From assembly GCF_019801965.1 (NCBI RefSeq), contig NZ_JAHVIA010000004.1:1-64000 (forward strand): DNA of 64,000 nucleotides, in the 5' to 3' direction. Origin of the DNA: Salipiger bermudensis (GTDB taxonomy: Bacteria > Pseudomonadota > Alphaproteobacteria > Rhodobacterales > Rhodobacteraceae). The notes under the pieces are model-generated. The model was not told the origin of the DNA and ran no database searches. It worked only from the letters and a program-made list of their open reading frames with translations. Positions 49,402 to 59,715 of this stretch are shown here, in pieces. How positions within the stretch are numbered: position 1 is the stretch's first letter; every line of letters starts with the position of its first letter. Both the position numbers and the translations under genes were made by a program.

Positions 49402-49965
49402 TCAGAACATCGGAGCGTAGCGCCAGTTGTCGGCATCCGGCGTGATCTCGTCGAGATCATAGCCCGCCCCCTGCAGGCGCTTCGCGATCTCCAGCCCGTC
49501 GCGCGCCGCTTCGTCGACCAGCGCTCGCCCCGCAGCCTCGTCCTGCGCGGTGCCGAAGCCGCGCATCAGCCCGATGCCGTAGTTGAACTTGCCGACCGGG
49601 TCGCCGGCCTCGGCGGCACGGCGGTCCCATCGGGCGGCGGCGTCGGGATCGAAGGGCCCGCCGAAGCCGTTCTGCTCCATGTAGCCCATCCAGGTCATCG
49701 CCGCGGTGTAGCCGGCCTCGGCGCAGGCCTCGAAGATCGCCCGCGCGGTGGCGTGGTCGCCCGACTTGGTCATCAGGTAGCCCGAGGCGCAGACCATCAT
49801 GTCGGTCTCGCCCCGCTCGGCGCGGTCGCGCAGCGATTGCCAGGTGAGCTCCTCGGGGTTGGTGGTGCCGTAGGCATCCGCCGTGGTCTCCTCGGCCGCC
49901 GCTTGAGTCATCGCGGCTGTGGCCGCCAGACAGGCCGCCATCGCAAGTTCGAGATACCGTGCCAT
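49402..49965 (-). CDS. Secreted Sel1/TPR-like repeat protein of the PQQ cluster
   Basis: The 187-residue protein has a signal peptide (ACLAATAAMTQAAA) and two or three degenerate Sel1 repeats (DHATARAIFEACAEAGYTAA, DPDAAARWDRRAAEAGDPVG, DEAAGRALVDEAARDGLEIA). Small Sel1 proteins are found beside PQQ alcohol dehydrogenases, and the genes on its upstream side are PQQ-linked. A scaffold or assembly role for the periplasmic system is an inference. Confidence 0.75.
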   Translation of the reverse strand: MARYLELAMAACLAATAAMTQAAAEETTADAYGTTNPEELTWQSLRDRAERGETDMMVCASGYLMTKSGDHATARAIFEACAEAGYTAAMTWMGYMEQNGFGGPFDPDAAARWDRRAAEAGDPVGKFNYGIGLMRGFGTAQDEAAGRALVDEAARDGLEIAKRLQGAGYDLDEITPDADNWRYAPMF

Positions 49966-50041
49966 TCGCGTCTCCTCTCTCGCTCGACGCCCACGCTCGG
50001 GTCAGCCCGGGTCAGCCCAGATCAGCCCGGGGGCAGGGCGC

Positions 50042-51004
50042 TCAGCCCTCCGTGGGGCGCAGCGCCGCGCCCCAGGGGAAGCGGCCGACCTTGATGGTCT
50101 TGAACGGTTCGCGCTTCTCCACGTCGATCACCGTGACATCGCCCGACACGCCATTGGTGGTGAAGAGCAGCTTGTGCTCGCGGTCGAAGGCCATGTGCCA
50201 GACCCGGCGCCCCACCAGCAGGTACTCTTCGACCTCCCAGGTCTCGGCATTGACCACGGCGACGTGGTTGGCCGGCCCGAGCGCCACGAAGGCGGTCTTG
50301 CCGTCCGGGGTCAGCTCGAAGCCCACCGGCTGGATGCGGTCCTCGTGTACGCCGGTGATCTCGAAATGGATCTTCGCCTTCTCCGCCTGGCTCGCCACGT
50401 CGAACACCGTCACCGTGCCGCCGATCTCCGACGAGACCCAGAGCTCGCTGCCGTCCTTGACGAACTCGGCATGGCGCGGGCGGCTGTCGACCAGCGTGTT
50501 GGCGAAGATCGCCTCGCTCTCGGTGTCGATCCAATGCGCCATGTTGGTGGTTTCAGAGGTGGTGATGACGATCTTGCCGTCGGGGCTCACCGCCATGCCC
50601 TCGGGCTCGATGCCGACATCGATCTGAGCGATCACCCGGCGGCTGTCGGTGTCGACCACGGTGGTGATCGCGTCATCCTCGTTGGCGATGTAGAGCCGGC
50701 GGTTGTCGGGGTGCAGCACGAACTGCTCCGGGTCCTCGCCGGAGGGCAGGTCATGCAGGATCTCGCCCGAGACCGGGTCCATCACCTGCACCGCGTCGCT
50801 GTCGGAGGCGCAGATATAGACCTTCGAGAAATCGTGGCTGAAGGTGATGCCGCGCGGTCGCTCGCCGGTGGGAATGGTGCGGGTGACCTCGAGCGTCGCG
50901 ACGTCGATGACGCTGATGCTGTCGTCCTTCTCGTTGGTGATCCAGATCTCGTCCGCCGTGGCGGGAGCGGTGAGCAGGGCAAGGATGGCGGTCAGTCTCA
51001 GCAT
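50042..51004 (-). CDS. PQQ-dependent-catabolism-associated beta-propeller (YVTN) protein
   Basis: The 320-residue protein has a signal peptide (MLRLTAILALLTAPATA) and about seven YVTN-type repeats (ITNEKDDSISVIDVATLEVT, IANEDDAITTVVDTDSRRVI and so on). Its length and repeat pattern fit the PQQ-associated propeller family found beside PQQ alcohol dehydrogenases. It starts 4 bp after the stop of the ABC-type binding protein gene. No catalytic residue is evident; it probably acts in the periplasm. Confidence 0.85.
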   Translation of the reverse strand: MLRLTAILALLTAPATADEIWITNEKDDSISVIDVATLEVTRTIPTGERPRGITFSHDFSKVYICASDSDAVQVMDPVSGEILHDLPSGEDPEQFVLHPDNRRLYIANEDDAITTVVDTDSRRVIAQIDVGIEPEGMAVSPDGKIVITTSETTNMAHWIDTESEAIFANTLVDSRPRHAEFVKDGSELWVSSEIGGTVTVFDVASQAEKAKIHFEITGVHEDRIQPVGFELTPDGKTAFVALGPANHVAVVNAETWEVEEYLLVGRRVWHMAFDREHKLLFTTNGVSGDVTVIDVEKREPFKTIKVGRFPWGAALRPTEG

Positions 51005-51008
51005 GGTC

Positions 51009-52175
51009 TTATCCTTTGAATGCGGTGCAGGCGGTTTCGGGCGCATCGCGGCCCAGCGTGTCGAGCTCGTTGCCCTGATGGTGGAAGCCCTCGAGCGGCG
51101 CGGTGGCGACCACGGCGCGGTCGGTGACGATGGGAATCGGCTGGCGCAGCTGGCCGTTCCACGCGCGGAAGCTCAGCGGGCTGCCCTTGAAGCCGGCAAG
51201 CTCGAAGGCGTCGGAGAAGATGTAGTCGCGCAGCGTCGCGGCCTCCGCGCTGCCGGTGCGGGTGACCGCCTCGCCGATGGCGCGGATCGCGGCCCAGGCG
51301 GCATAGTCCTCGGGCTGCATGTCGCGCGCGGCGAGCGCCTCGAAGCGCGATTGCAGCTGCGCCGCGCCCCATTGCTCGACCACCGGCGCCCAGGCCTGCG
51401 GCACCAGCTCTTCCGAGCCCGCGACCGGGCGCGGCAGCCAGGTGTTGTAGACCACGTAGCGTCCGAAATCGCCGATCTCGTCGGCCAGAAGCAGCACGTC
51501 ATGCTCCTTGAACCCTTGGGTGAAGAGCGGCACCTCGGCGCTGGCATTGCGGCGCATGTCGGCGTCGAAGACCCAGTCCTTCTCGCCCACCAGCTTGAGC
51601 CGGAACTTGGCGATCGAGCCGCGCAGCGCCTCGGCGAAGGCCAGGTCGCGCGGATGCGCGCCCGAGATCAGCGCCACCTCGGTCCAGCGCCGCTGCACGA
51701 GGAACTGCGCCAGCGCGTCGGCGCGCATGGCGTTCGAGGGGATGGTGTGCAACAGGTTGGCGCGGCAGCCGGCATCGCGCAGGGCGCTGTCGGGGGCGGT
51801 GGCATTGAACAGCAGCGCGCCCTGCGCCTCGGGCAGATCGGCGATGGCGCTCAGCGCGTCGGCGGGCGCGTCGAGCACGAGGAACGGGCTCGAGGCGAGC
51901 AGCGCCCGCGCCGCGGCCACGGCATCGCCGCCCTCGGGCACCCTTGTCTCGTCCATCACGTAGGTCTGGTTCAGGAAGCGCCCGGTGGTGGCGTTGTCCT
52001 CGATCCCGAGCCGCGCGCCCGCGAGGCCGAGGTCCTCCGGCGTGGGGTCGAGATTCGACAGCACCGGCGGCGCCGGCTCATCGACGCTGAGATAGCCGAT
52101 TCTGACCTGTGTCTCCGACGCGGCGGCGGCGCCCAGCGACAGCGACAACACGGCGGCGAGCCCGAATATTCGCAT
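51009..52175 (-). CDS. PQQ-associated ABC-type periplasmic binding protein
   Basis: The 388-residue protein has a signal peptide (LAAVLSLSLGAAAA) and a type 1 periplasmic-binding fold (TQVRIGYLSVDEPAPP, MRADALAQFLVQRRWTEVAL). A solute-binding protein of this type, without its own permeases, is a recurrent member of PQQ alcohol dehydrogenase clusters. No transport genes lie next to it, in line with that role. The start at 52175 sits 150 bp from the divergent cytochrome gene and is preceded by AGGGAGGAC. Confidence 0.82.
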   Translation of the reverse strand: MRIFGLAAVLSLSLGAAAASETQVRIGYLSVDEPAPPVLSNLDPTPEDLGLAGARLGIEDNATTGRFLNQTYVMDETRVPEGGDAVAAARALLASSPFLVLDAPADALSAIADLPEAQGALLFNATAPDSALRDAGCRANLLHTIPSNAMRADALAQFLVQRRWTEVALISGAHPRDLAFAEALRGSIAKFRLKLVGEKDWVFDADMRRNASAEVPLFTQGFKEHDVLLLADEIGDFGRYVVYNTWLPRPVAGSEELVPQAWAPVVEQWGAAQLQSRFEALAARDMQPEDYAAWAAIRAIGEAVTRTGSAEAATLRDYIFSDAFELAGFKGSPLSFRAWNGQLRQPIPIVTDRAVVATAPLEGFHHQGNELDTLGRDAPETACTAFKG

Positions 52176-52226
52176 GACTGTCCTCCCTTGGTGCAAGCTA
52201 CGCCTCCCGGAGGGCCCGCGCCGTAA

Positions 52227-52265
52227 GACCATGGTCGGAGAGAACGCAGTTTCACGACCAAGGTC
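52227..52265. promoter_or_regulatory. Two candidate operators between the binding protein and cytochrome genes
   Basis: GACCATGGTC at 52227-52236 and GACCAAGGTC at 52256-52265, centred 29 bp apart, lie in the 150-bp divergent promoter. They match the sites at 48599 and 49145, so one regulator may control both sides of the cluster. Confidence 0.4.
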
Positions 52266-52328
52266 CAATATGGCCCGTGGGGGCGCCTTGCTAGCAAAGC
52301 TGAAACCAGTGGAAACGGAGGAGGTCCC

Positions 52329-53027
52329 ATGCCCACGACCAAGCGATCCGCAGCGAAGTTCACCAGCACCGTCCTGACGGGTGCCGCCATCAGCATGTTT
52401 GCCGCCACGCTGGCGCTGGCGCACGGCGATGTCGCGCCGCAGCCGGTCAACACCGATGCGCTGCCCGATGTGGGCGAGGAGTGGCTGACCGAGAATCCCT
52501 ACCGCGATGCCGGCGAGGATGTCTGGCAGGCGGCGGTCGAGATCGGCGCCTCGGGCTACAACCAGAACTGCGCGCGCTGCCACGGGCTCGAGGTGATCTC
52601 GGGCGGCCTCGCCCCCGACCTGCGCTTCCTCGAGGCCGAGGAGTTCGGCGACGAGTGGTTCATGGAGCGCTTCATCCACGGCTACACCCAGAACGGCATC
52701 ACCAAGATGCCGGCCTTCGGTGAGCTGCTGGGCCAGAAGGCGGCCTGGGCGATCCGCACTTATGTCGAGGCGCGCCCCGACGACATGGCGGTCGAGGAGC
52801 AGTCGGCCGAGCTCAAGGAGATCCGCGACAAGCTGGCCTCGGGCGATGCCGATGTCGACGCGCTGCGTGCCCGCCTACGCGAGATCGCCGGCGAGATCGA
52901 AACCCTCTCCGGCGCACCGGTGGCCGACAGCATCGCCTACCGCGCCGCCAACCAGCTCGATGCCAACCCGGAGGATCTGTCCCATGCCGCCGAGACCCTC
53001 ACCATCGGGCTCTCCGCCGCGCACTGA
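52329..53027 (+). CDS. Cytochrome c-550, PedF type
   Basis: The 232-residue periplasmic cytochrome takes electrons from the PQQ ethanol dehydrogenase. The signal peptide covers about residues 1-31 (ISMFAATLALA). One heme-binding motif CARCH is at 81-85 (NQNCARCHGL), and the axial Met is probably in KMPAFGE. The segment GDVAPQPVNTDALPDVGEEW is typical of the PedF c-550 family. A charged helical C-terminal extension (about 130-215) follows the heme domain. It starts the right-hand arm of the cluster. Confidence 0.87.
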   Translation: MPTTKRSAAKFTSTVLTGAAISMFAATLALAHGDVAPQPVNTDALPDVGEEWLTENPYRDAGEDVWQAAVEIGASGYNQNCARCHGLEVISGGLAPDLRFLEAEEFGDEWFMERFIHGYTQNGITKMPAFGELLGQKAAWAIRTYVEARPDDMAVEEQSAELKEIRDKLASGDADVDALRARLREIAGEIETLSGAPVADSIAYRAANQLDANPEDLSHAAETLTIGLSAAH

Positions 53028-53028
53028 C

Positions 53029-53919
53029 ATGCAGCGCCGGGTCTTATTGGCCGCGCTGGCCGGGCTTGCTTTCGCAAGCCCGGCTTTCGCGCGTTGCGAG
53101 GACTGGGTGCCGCAGCCCAAGCCTCAGAATGCCGGTCGCGACATCGTCGGGCAGGATCTCGACCAGATCCTCGAGCGCGGCTACATCGAGTTCGCCGCCT
53201 ACGAGGATTTCCCGCCCTGGTCCTACGAGGAGAAGGGCAAGCCGGTCGGCGTCGATATCGAGATCGGCAAGCTCATCGCGGCGGATCTCGGCGTCGAGCC
53301 GCGCTTCCGGCTGGTGGCGGCGGGCGAAAATCTCGACGCCGACCTGCGCAACAATGTCTGGAAGGGGCCGGTGATCGGCGGGCGGGTGTCGAACGTGATG
53401 CTGCACGTTCCCTATGACAGCGCCTATACCTGCCGCGTCGAGCAGGTGGTCTTCACCGGGCAATACGCCGCCGAGCAGATCGCCATCGCCTATCGCGAGG
53501 AGGCCTATCCCGAGGATCCGCCGGTGCCGGCCTATTTCCGCATCGACACGGTGGCGGTGGAGAACGACTCGATCACCGATTTCTACCTCACCTCCTTCGC
53601 GGGCGGGCAGCTGGCGCAGGGAGTGCGGCGCTATCCGACCTATGCCGACGCGATGGCGGGACTGGGCGCGGGCGAGACCATGGCGGCGATGGGGCCGCTG
53701 GCGCAGCTCGAGGCCGGGGCGGGGGAGGGCATCGCCATCCACCAGCCGCCGCTGGCGGGCTTCGCGGTCAGCCGCTGGACCATCGGGGTGGGCGTTCACA
53801 TGCGCTACCGTGCCCTGGGCTACGCGGTGGACGACGCCATCCGCGCCGGGCTCGAGGACGGCCGCATCGCGGCAATCTTCGAGCAATACGGGCTGAGCCA
53901 CCTGCCGCCGGAGCGGTGA
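53029..53919 (+). CDS. XoxJ/MxaJ-like periplasmic binding protein
   Basis: The 296-residue protein has a signal peptide (LLAALAGLAFASPAFA) and a type 2 periplasmic-binding fold (IEFAAYEDFPPWSYEEKGKP, VGVDIEIGKLIAADLG). XoxJ and MxaJ, partners of PQQ methanol dehydrogenases, belong to this group. It starts 1 bp after the cytochrome stop. It probably helps assemble or activate the dehydrogenase, as shown for XoxJ in methylotrophs. Confidence 0.82.
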   Translation: MQRRVLLAALAGLAFASPAFARCEDWVPQPKPQNAGRDIVGQDLDQILERGYIEFAAYEDFPPWSYEEKGKPVGVDIEIGKLIAADLGVEPRFRLVAAGENLDADLRNNVWKGPVIGGRVSNVMLHVPYDSAYTCRVEQVVFTGQYAAEQIAIAYREEAYPEDPPVPAYFRIDTVAVENDSITDFYLTSFAGGQLAQGVRRYPTYADAMAGLGAGETMAAMGPLAQLEAGAGEGIAIHQPPLAGFAVSRWTIGVGVHMRYRALGYAVDDAIRAGLEDGRIAAIFEQYGLSHLPPER

Positions 53920-53944
53920 GCGCGGGATCATGGCAGAGACGGGA

Positions 53945-53975
53945 CGGGCGCGGGCGACTGCGCCCGTTTTGTTTT
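53945..53975 (+). terminator. Rho-independent terminator after the XoxJ-like gene
   Basis: CGGGCGC (53945-53951) pairs with GCGCCCG (53960-53966) and is followed by TTTTGTTTT. It ends the cytochrome/XoxJ transcript 25 bp after the stop. Confidence 0.88.
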
Positions 53976-54034
53976 GCGAAGGGCTTGAGCATGACCCGAC
54001 GCCCAAGCCTCCGCATTCCCATTAGCCAACCCGC

Positions 54035-54223
54035 GAGCGCCTCTCTGCGCGGAACAAAGGCCGCAGGCCGCCGCGCATCGCCGGTCCGCCACCCGGGCCG
54101 GTGGTTTGGCCGGGCCGGGTGCCCAGCTTCAAGGTCCTTCGGACATGGCCGGGATAAATCGAGGGATTCGACGACCTGATCGCCGCCCCGCGGACCGGCG
54201 ACTCGCGGTGGCGTCTCGGGGCC
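54035..54223 (+). repeat. Intergenic repeat family, copy 3
   Basis: This 189-bp unit is closely matched by copy 4 at a constant offset of 286 bp. Shared blocks include AACAAAGGCCGCAGGCCGCC, AGCTTCAAGGTCCTTCGGAC and GGGATAAATCGAGGGATTCG. It lies between the terminator and the aldehyde dehydrogenase promoter. Confidence 0.85.
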
Positions 54224-54320
54224 GAATGCTGGTTTGGGGCGATACCACCGCCGGGCAATGCGACTGTGCGCCTTCACCATGTCTGATGCCCGCATGGTTG
54301 CTTCAAAGCCGAAAGCGCCC

Positions 54321-54509
54321 GAGCGCCTCCCCGCGTGGAACAAAGGCCGCAGGCCGCCGCGCATCGCCGGTCCGCCCCCTCGGACCGGCGGTTTGGTGAC
54401 ACCTGTGCCCAGCTTCAAGGTCCTTCGGACATGGCCGGGATAAATCGAGGGATTCGACGCGAGGTTCGCCGCCCCGCGGACCCGCGATGCGCGTCGGCGT
54501 CGCGGGGCC
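54321..54509 (+). repeat. Intergenic repeat family, copy 4
   Basis: Second member of the tandem pair, 97 bp after copy 3, in the leader of the aldehyde dehydrogenase gene. Outside the shared units the sequence (54224-54320) is unique. No gene is seen between 53976 and 54754. Confidence 0.85.
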
Positions 54510-54754
54510 TATCGTCACGCGAATCTCAGCGGCAGCGGGCAAGGGCCGAGGCGCTCGAAACGGCGCCGTGGCCGGCACTCAAAGCCGCCACGCCACGCCG
54601 AGCCTCCCCACAGCCCGGAACCCGCCCGCAACCTGTCTCAGAACCGAGACACCTCCGGCCCTCGCGCCGCTTGCCCCCGGCTGACAGCCGCGCCACCGGG
54701 GCGCATCCTGATCGCATCCCCGGGTGGAGGACCCGGACAGACAGGAGGACAGCC

Positions 54755-56275
<1,521 letters not shown>

Positions 56276-56285
56276 AGCTCCTCCC

Positions 56286-56327
56286 GTCCGTGACGCGCGC
56301 TCCTTGCCACTCCTGCGCGTCACGGAC
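56286..56327 (+). terminator. Terminator after the aldehyde dehydrogenase
   Basis: GTCCGTGACGCGC (56286-56298) pairs with 56315-56327 in a perfect 13-bp stem, 10 bp after the stop. A second hairpin (GGCGGTGCCTT, 56369-56379 with 56395-56405) follows before the next gene. Neither has a T-tract. Confidence 0.6.
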
Positions 56328-56480
56328 CACCTCTGCCGCCGGGGCCCTCCCGCCGCGCCGGCAGCTCCGGCGGTGCCTTTACCCTCTCCCTCCGAAGGCA
56401 CCGCCGATCTCTTCCCGGGCTCCGGGTCTCAGACCTAGGTCGCATCTCCCGGCCCGATCCGCCCTGCTACTCTGCGCCCC

Positions 56481-58571
56481 ATGCGGGCGCTTTTGCTTTT
56501 TCTCACCTTGAGTCTTCTCTCTTTCCTCCCGCGCCCCGGCGCGGCGGAGCCGCTCGACCGCGCGGCGATGGAAGAGTTCGTTTACGCCCCCTACGTGCTC
56601 GGTGAGCCGCTTGGCGAGAAGGGCGTATGGGAGCTGCTCAACTCCGGGGGCGGGCTCGCCGGCTACGCCTTCGAGACCGAGCTGATGGCGCCGCTGCCGG
56701 GCTTTTCCGGTGCGCCAATCAACATCTTCGTCATGCTCGATCTCGACGGCCAGTTCCTCGACGTGCGGCTGATCGATCACAACGAGCCGATCTTCGTCTC
56801 GGGGCTCGGCGAGGCGCCGCTGCGCGGCTTTCTCGAGCAATATTCCGGCCACGCGATCTCGGAGACGATGGTGGTCGGCAGCGCCTATGGCTCCGGCGGG
56901 GACGGCTCGGCGCTGGTCTATCTCGATGGCGTCACCAAGGCCACGGCGAGCGTGCGCATCGCCCATGAGAGCATCCTGGCCGCCGCCCGCGAGGTGGCGC
57001 GCGAGCGCATGGCGGGGATCAGCTCCGGCCCGCCGGCGCATCCCGATCCCGCCCATGACGAGCCGCTCGACTGGGCGGCGCTGGTGGCGCAGGGCATCGC
57101 GACCCACAAGACCGTCAGCAATGCCGAGGTCGACGCGCTCTTCGCCGGCACCGTCTGGGCCGATGACGACCCCGAGGCCAGCGAGGATCCCGAGGCCGCC
57201 TATCTCGATCTCTGGGTGGTCGATCTCGGCCCGCCTGCCATCGCCCGCGCGGCGCTTGCCCCCGACACGCTGGAAGAGCTGCAGCGTTTCCTCGCGATCT
57301 CGCCCGACGAGGAGCCGATCCTGCTGATCGAGACCGGACGGCACGGGCTGGTCTCGCCCGACTTCGTGCGCAACACCGCGCCCGACTGGCTCTCGGCGGA
57401 GCAGGATGGTTTGCCCATCGCGCTGCGTGATGCCGATCTCTTCGTAGAGCTGGCCGACTCTGTCCCCGCGGGGACGGCGATGATCCTGCGCACCGACCGG
57501 CGTCTGGGCTTCGACCCGGCGCGTGAGTGGACGCTCAAGGTCGCGGCGGTGCGCGCGCACGGCATGTTCCAGCCCGAGATCGGCCGCCGCGATCTCGAGC
57601 TCACCCACGTGACCCCCGAGCGCTTCTTCCTGCGCCCCGGCGCGGTCGAGACCCTGCCGCCCTGGCGCGAGGCGATCCTCAACCGTCAGGCCGACCTGAT
57701 CGCGCTCTGCGTGTTCCTCATCGTGCTGCTGCTGGCGGTCGGTCCGGCGCAAAACCGTCTGGCGGGAATGCGGTTCTTCACGCCGGTCCGGCTCGGCATC
57801 CTCGCGGTGATGACCGGCTTCATCGGCTTCTGGGGGCAGGGGCAGCTCTCCATCGTGACGCCGCTCGGTGTGTTGCGCACGGCGCTCGACGGCGGCAGCT
57901 TCGCCTTCCTGCTCTACGACCCGTTCTCGCTGCTGGTCTGGGCGGCGGCGATCGCGGGCTTCATCCTCTGGGGGCGCGGGTTCTTCTGCGGCTGGCTCTG
58001 CCCGTTCGGCGCGTTGCAGGAATTCGCCGCCCATCTCGGCCGCCTGCTGCGCCTGCCGCAGATCGAGCCGAGCCCGCGCTGGGACAGGCGGCTCAAGGGG
58101 CTGAAATACGTGGTGCTGGCGGGGATGGTGGCGACGGTCTTCGTGGCCCCGGGCGAGGTCGACACGGTGGCCGAAATCGAGCCCTTCAAGACCGCGATCA
58201 CCACGCATTTCCAGCGCGCGTGGCCCTATGTCGCCTGGGCGGTCGGGCTGATCCTGCTGAGCGCGGTTCTGTTCAAGGGCTTCTGCCGCTACCTCTGTCC
58301 CCTCGGGGCGCTGATGGCGATCGGCGGCCTGCTGCGCGGGCGCGACTGGATCGCGCGACGCAGCGAATGCGGCTCGCCCTGCCAGCTCTGCCGGGTGCGC
58401 TGCCGATACGGCGCCATCGAGAAGAGCGGCGAGATCGATTATTCCGAGTGTTTCCAGTGTCTTGACTGCGTGAAGATCCATGACGACCCGGCGCAATGCG
58501 TGCCGCTGGTGCTGGCGCAGAGGGCGCGCAAGCGTCCGATAAGCCCTGGCCAGGAGGTGCCCGCCGAATGA
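56481..58571 (+). CDS. NosR/NirI-like membrane FMN and 4Fe-4S protein
   Basis: The 696-residue protein has a signal peptide (about residues 1-22), a periplasmic FMN-binding domain, several membrane helices (about 410-625) and a cytoplasmic iron-sulfur end. The flavinylation motif DGVTKATAS (149-157, Thr155 the likely FMN site) is the type modified by ApbE. CGWLCPFGAL and CRYLCPLGAL are the paired CxxxCP motifs of NosR. C-terminal cysteines (CGSPCQLCRVRC and CFQCLDCVK) bind two 4Fe-4S clusters. No nos or denitrification genes are nearby, so electrons probably go to or from another periplasmic partner, perhaps linked to the alcohol pathway. The ATGA overlap with apbE shows co-translation. Confidence 0.88.
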   Translation: MRALLLFLTLSLLSFLPRPGAAEPLDRAAMEEFVYAPYVLGEPLGEKGVWELLNSGGGLAGYAFETELMAPLPGFSGAPINIFVMLDLDGQFLDVRLIDHNEPIFVSGLGEAPLRGFLEQYSGHAISETMVVGSAYGSGGDGSALVYLDGVTKATASVRIAHESILAAAREVARERMAGISSGPPAHPDPAHDEPLDWAALVAQGIATHKTVSNAEVDALFAGTVWADDDPEASEDPEAAYLDLWVVDLGPPAIARAALAPDTLEELQRFLAISPDEEPILLIETGRHGLVSPDFVRNTAPDWLSAEQDGLPIALRDADLFVELADSVPAGTAMILRTDRRLGFDPAREWTLKVAAVRAHGMFQPEIGRRDLELTHVTPERFFLRPGAVETLPPWREAILNRQADLIALCVFLIVLLLAVGPAQNRLAGMRFFTPVRLGILAVMTGFIGFWGQGQLSIVTPLGVLRTALDGGSFAFLLYDPFSLLVWAAAIAGFILWGRGFFCGWLCPFGALQEFAAHLGRLLRLPQIEPSPRWDRRLKGLKYVVLAGMVATVFVAPGEVDTVAEIEPFKTAITTHFQRAWPYVAWAVGLILLSAVLFKGFCRYLCPLGALMAIGGLLRGRDWIARRSECGSPCQLCRVRCRYGAIEKSGEIDYSECFQCLDCVKIHDDPAQCVPLVLAQRARKRPISPGQEVPAE

Positions 58572-59452
58572 GCCTCACCCGACGCCGCTTTCTCGCCATC
58601 TCCGCCGCCTTCGCCGCAGGCCCCGCCACCGCGCTGGCCCCTGCGCGCTGGCGCGGCGTGGCGCTGGGGGCGGAGGCCGAGATCACCTTGCACGGCCCCG
58701 GCGCGGAGGAGGCGCTGGGCGCAGGATTGGCGCGGATCCGCGAGATCGAGGCGCGCTTCAGCCTGCATGATCCGGCCTCGGAGCTGTCGCGTCTCAATCG
58801 CGCGGGAAAGCTTGACGCATCATTACCGTTCCGCGCGCTGATGCGGCTGGCGGGAAGGGCCCATGACGCTACCGGTGGCGCCTTCGATCCGAGCGTGCAG
58901 CCGCTCTGGCAGGCGCTGGCCTTCGGGGGAGACGTGGCGGCGGCGCGCGCGCGTGTCGGCTGGGAGAGGATCACGCAGGGCGGCGATCACATCGTGCTGG
59001 CAGAGGGGCAGGCGCTGACTTTCAACGGTATCGCGCAGGGCTTCGCGACCGATGCCGTGGCCGAGCTGCTCGCGGCGCGTGGCTTCGGGCAGGCGCTGGT
59101 CAATATCGGCGAGTTCCGCGCCCTGGGCGGGCCGTGGCGGCTGGGGCTCTCGGACCCGGAGCACGGCTCCCTTGGCACCCGCACGCTGAACACCGGCGCG
59201 GTCGCGACCTCGAGCCCGGCGGCGCTGCGGCTGGGGGAGGAGACGCACATCCTCGATCCGCGCGGGGCAGGGGGGGCGCTCTGGTCGACGGTGAGCGTCG
59301 AGGCGGAGAGCGCGGCTTTGGCCGATGCGCTCTCGACCGCCGGATGTCTGCTCCCGGCGGAGGCGTTGCAGCGGGCGGCGCGGGCGCTGGGCGGGGTGCG
59401 CCGCATCACGCTGGTCACGCATGAGGGCGATCTGCGCAGCCTGACGGTCTAG
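58568..59452 (+). CDS. apbE: FAD:protein FMN transferase ApbE
   Basis: ApbE attaches FMN covalently to a Thr in its partner protein, here most likely Thr155 of the NosR-like protein encoded just upstream. The 294-residue protein starts with a twin-arginine signal (TRRRFLAISAAFAAG) and has ApbE landmarks FSLHDPASELSRLNRAG, GGAFDPSVQPLW and FNGIAQGFATDAVAELL, with the metal-binding C-terminal domain (VATSSPAALR, HILDPRGAG). The start overlaps the upstream stop (ATGA). Confidence 0.92.
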   Translation: MSLTRRRFLAISAAFAAGPATALAPARWRGVALGAEAEITLHGPGAEEALGAGLARIREIEARFSLHDPASELSRLNRAGKLDASLPFRALMRLAGRAHDATGGAFDPSVQPLWQALAFGGDVAAARARVGWERITQGGDHIVLAEGQALTFNGIAQGFATDAVAELLAARGFGQALVNIGEFRALGGPWRLGLSDPEHGSLGTRTLNTGAVATSSPAALRLGEETHILDPRGAGGALWSTVSVEAESAALADALSTAGCLLPAEALQRAARALGGVRRITLVTHEGDLRSLTV

Positions 59453-59715
59453 GCCGGGTGCAGGGCCTTTCCGGCTTTCGGGGCAATGGAGCGATGACGC
59501 GGTCAGAGGCCGGTGCCGCCGGACGGCCATCCGTTCCACAAGACGGTTCCGTCAACGCGCGATGGCGCAACTCGATCTCAACGAGATGGGGGAACGCAGG
59601 TTGCGGGGCGCCTGTCAGTCAAGACGGTGCCGCTGCGCTGCCGGGGGCACAGAGGACACGCCTGCGTCTCCAGTTGTCGGGACGGGCCGCAACGGCGCAG
59701 GGCCAAGCGCTGCTC

